From the NCBI GenBank assembly GCA_003663585.1, contig QMTU01000049.1, positions 1-6,200 on the forward strand: 6,200 nucleotides of DNA, given 5' to 3'. The translations under genes and the position numbers were made by a program. This stretch comes from Thermoplasmata archaeon (GTDB taxonomy: Archaea; Thermoplasmatota; B47-G6). Under the pieces are notes generated by a model, which searched no databases, was not told the DNA's origin, and saw nothing but the letters and a program-made list of their open reading frames with translations. This document shows positions 4,802 to 6,200 of the stretch, in pieces. The number at the start of each line of letters is the position of its first letter. Within the stretch, counting starts at the first letter, position 1.

Positions 4802-5769
4802 TGTCAGCCAGATGGATAGACATAGGAGAAGAAAGCACATATGGGACTGCACCTGATGACATGGACAAAAGCTTAGCTTACATAGACTTAGACTTTACAC
4901 CGGACCAAGGGAGACTTATAGACTTAGAGTCAGCGTATGTAATGAAGCCAGTGTCAATTCTAGGCCCCTTTGTAGGGACAGGGAGAGTAGTTCAGTATGC
5001 TAGACCTCATGCTATAGGCTACTTCCTTAAGTGGGCTTTAGGCTCAGTGACTACAACTCAGGTAGGCTCATCTGAGATGTACCAGCATGAATACACTTTG
5101 GATTTGAGCAGCATCAAATCATTCACTGTCCAAGACAACAGAGAGCTGTCAAATAAGGCACTGCAGTATTTAGGCTGCTTAATCAAGACTTTGACTCTGG
5201 AAGCTCCAGCTCGAGAGCGAGTCACTTTAGAAGCTGAGATTCAGTACCGCTGGGAGAAAGAAGTAGATAAATCTTCGATGCTGACTTTAGATTCCATACG
5301 GCCATTCGTATTTCACGACGCCAGCATAACAAGCTCAGGGGGCTTGACAGTAAGCAACATCGAAGCTTTCAGGTTCCAGATTGCTCACAGCAGGCCAGAT
5401 GACATCCATGAAGCTGGGAGCAGGAAGCTTCCTGAAATCTACTTTGAAAGCTCAGAGTGGACGTTAGAATTCGACTTGAAGTGGAAGTCTTGGACTGCAA
5501 GGAAGAACTTCTGGGCTGCAGAGAGCAGCGGCACTGAACCTCAAGACGAAGAGAAAACATTCGATGTAACTATAACTTTGACTGGTGCACCTACAGGTGT
5601 CACTGACAAGCCTAACTATGAGCTTGTAATAAGCTTGCCTAAATGCGTAGTCAAGGAGAATCCGGCTTCAGTGAGCAGGAGAGACAGATTGACTCAGCGC
5701 TTAGTCTTAGAAGTTCTCGACGATGACAACAACAAAATAACCTTGTACAACAAAGACTCAGCTTACTAG
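4801..5769 (+). CDS. Tail tube protein (major tail protein)
   Basis: A 322-residue protein expected to polymerise into the tail tube. The opening RWIDIGEESTYGTAPDD (4-20) is the G.E.TYGT pattern common at the N-terminus of siphovirus-type tube proteins. The middle shows alternating beta strands with GYFLKWALGSV (73-83), then YLGCLIKTLTLEAPARERVTLEAEIQY (123-149), which fits the strand pair of tube subunits. SNIEAFRFQIAHS (185-197) and the charged loop DDIHEAGSRKLPEIYFES (200-217) follow, and the final strands include LVLEVLDDDN. Length is within the usual range for a tube protein of this type. AGGAGG (4788-4793) lies 7 nt from ATG 4801, giving one of the strongest SDs here, as expected for an abundant protein. 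ATG overlaps the upstream TAA. A single long tail is implied; whether it is contractile cannot be told. Confidence 0.82.
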   Translation: MSARWIDIGEESTYGTAPDDMDKSLAYIDLDFTPDQGRLIDLESAYVMKPVSILGPFVGTGRVVQYARPHAIGYFLKWALGSVTTTQVGSSEMYQHEYTLDLSSIKSFTVQDNRELSNKALQYLGCLIKTLTLEAPARERVTLEAEIQYRWEKEVDKSSMLTLDSIRPFVFHDASITSSGGLTVSNIEAFRFQIAHSRPDDIHEAGSRKLPEIYFESSEWTLEFDLKWKSWTARKNFWAAESSGTEPQDEEKTFDVTITLTGAPTGVTDKPNYELVISLPKCVVKENPASVSRRDRLTQRLVLEVLDDDNNKITLYNKDSAY

Positions 5770-5780
5770 AGGTGATAGAG

Positions 5781-6200
5781 TTGGAGTACACAACTGCTGA
5801 GGAATATTTAGCCGGCAAAATAAAGAAAGTGACTTTGCCTTCTGTGACTGCTACAGGCAAGCATCCAGTCTTTGTAATAAGGAAAATTCCTCCTAAAGCA
5901 GCTTTAGAGCTAGCAGATTTACTTGAGCTTCCAGAAGACGTAGACTTGGAGAACATAAATGAAGCTCTGAGCAGCATAGACGTGAAAGAGAAGCTTCCTG
6001 AGCTCATAGACACAATAATACCTGCTTGCGTAGTGAAGCCTAGAATCAAGAAAGAGAAGAAGAACGAAGAATGCCCCAAGTGCTTGTGCATAGACGACTT
6101 AGAAATAGAAGACTTAGTAGCTTTATTCGAAGAGATTCTGGAATTCAACGGCTTGACTGCTAAAGGCATAAAGAAAAGGCAGAAATTTCGCAGAGAATCC
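5781..6200 (+). CDS. Tail assembly chaperone, C-terminus beyond the window
   Basis: 140 codons are visible and the frame is still open at the right edge. Proteins in this position help fold and load the tape measure during tail assembly. The N-terminus MEYTTAEEYLAGKIKKVTLP (1-20), followed by FVIRKIPPKAALELADLLEL (31-50), has the leading strand pair and helix of XkdN/gpG-like chaperones. CVVKPRI (83-89) and DDLEIEDLVALFEEILEFNG (105-124) match the usual VV.P.I ... L..DL..L...I..F pattern. An unusual Lys/Glu-rich insert with CPKCLC (98-103) separates the two. The start is TTG 5781, with AGGTGAT at 5770-5776, 4-5 nt away, partly overlapping the context of the upstream TAG. Many such genes use a programmed frameshift near the end; the relevant region lies beyond the window. 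Confidence 0.7.
   Translation, partial: MEYTTAEEYLAGKIKKVTLPSVTATGKHPVFVIRKIPPKAALELADLLELPEDVDLENINEALSSIDVKEKLPELIDTIIPACVVKPRIKKEKKNEECPKCLCIDDLEIEDLVALFEEILEFNGLTAKGIKKRQKFRRES

Noticed and set aside
5421..5434. Perfect 14-bp palindrome CAGGAAGCTTCCTG in the tail tube gene
   Set aside because: One perfect 14-bp palindrome in 6.2 kb is close to chance expectation. It is single-copy and mid-gene.
5651..6169. 172-codon - strand ORF opposite the tail chaperone
   Set aside because: Its Ser/Phe-rich product is what the complement of Lys/Glu/Asp/Leu-rich coding sequence gives. It overlaps the tail tube end and the chaperone completely and fits no operon.
6183..6189. AAATTTC heptamer as a tail-chaperone frameshift site
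   Set aside because: It is in the wrong phase for a -1 slip (codons read AAA TTT rather than AAT TTC), and the end of the gene is outside the window.

Overview
The window reads as part of the structural module of a head-tailed (Caudoviricetes-type) virus or provirus, most likely infecting an archaeon. Three observations point to an archaeal host. Arginine is mostly AGA/AGG and isoleucine mostly ATA. Starts are ATG or TTG. Almost every gene is preceded by a GGTGA- or AGGAGG-type Shine-Dalgarno at a near-constant distance, matching the archaeal anti-SD. The host cannot be named from the sequence. There is no integrase, att site, tRNA or host gene here, so free virus and provirus cannot be told apart.

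All genes lie on the + strand and are tightly packed, with many stop/start overlaps (ATGA, TAATG, TGATG). The order is: the end of a Lys/Glu-rich scaffold or protease-scaffold protein (open at the left edge, to 760); an HK97-fold major capsid protein (760-1989); a small beta-rich capsid-associated protein (2047-2316); a 60-residue membrane protein resembling XhlA (2352-2534); a second beta-rich protein (2535-2879); an HK97 gp10-like neck/tail protein (2879-3319); a head-tail adaptor (3319-4116); a tail terminator (about 4170-4592); a small ribbon-helix-helix-like protein (4598-4801); the tail tube protein (4801-5769); and a tail assembly chaperone cut by the right edge (5781 onward). Together they cover capsid assembly, capsid decoration, the head-tail joint and the start of tail building. 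The portal and terminase would be expected to the left, and the tape measure to the right.

The only gaps between genes are 1990-2046 and about 4117-4169. The first holds a ten-codon leader-like ORF. The second holds a TATA/BRE-like sequence that could re-initiate transcription for the tail genes.

The most unusual signal is a 24-nt hairpin-forming inverted repeat present twice (2315-2338 and 4751-4774). The copies differ at one loop base and have unrelated flanks. Each sits shortly before a gene start, and the second lies inside the small putative DNA-binding gene. A third, unrelated and stronger hairpin (2478-2509) occupies a similar place before the gene at 2535. These may be operators or RNA elements that set the relative output of the structural genes.
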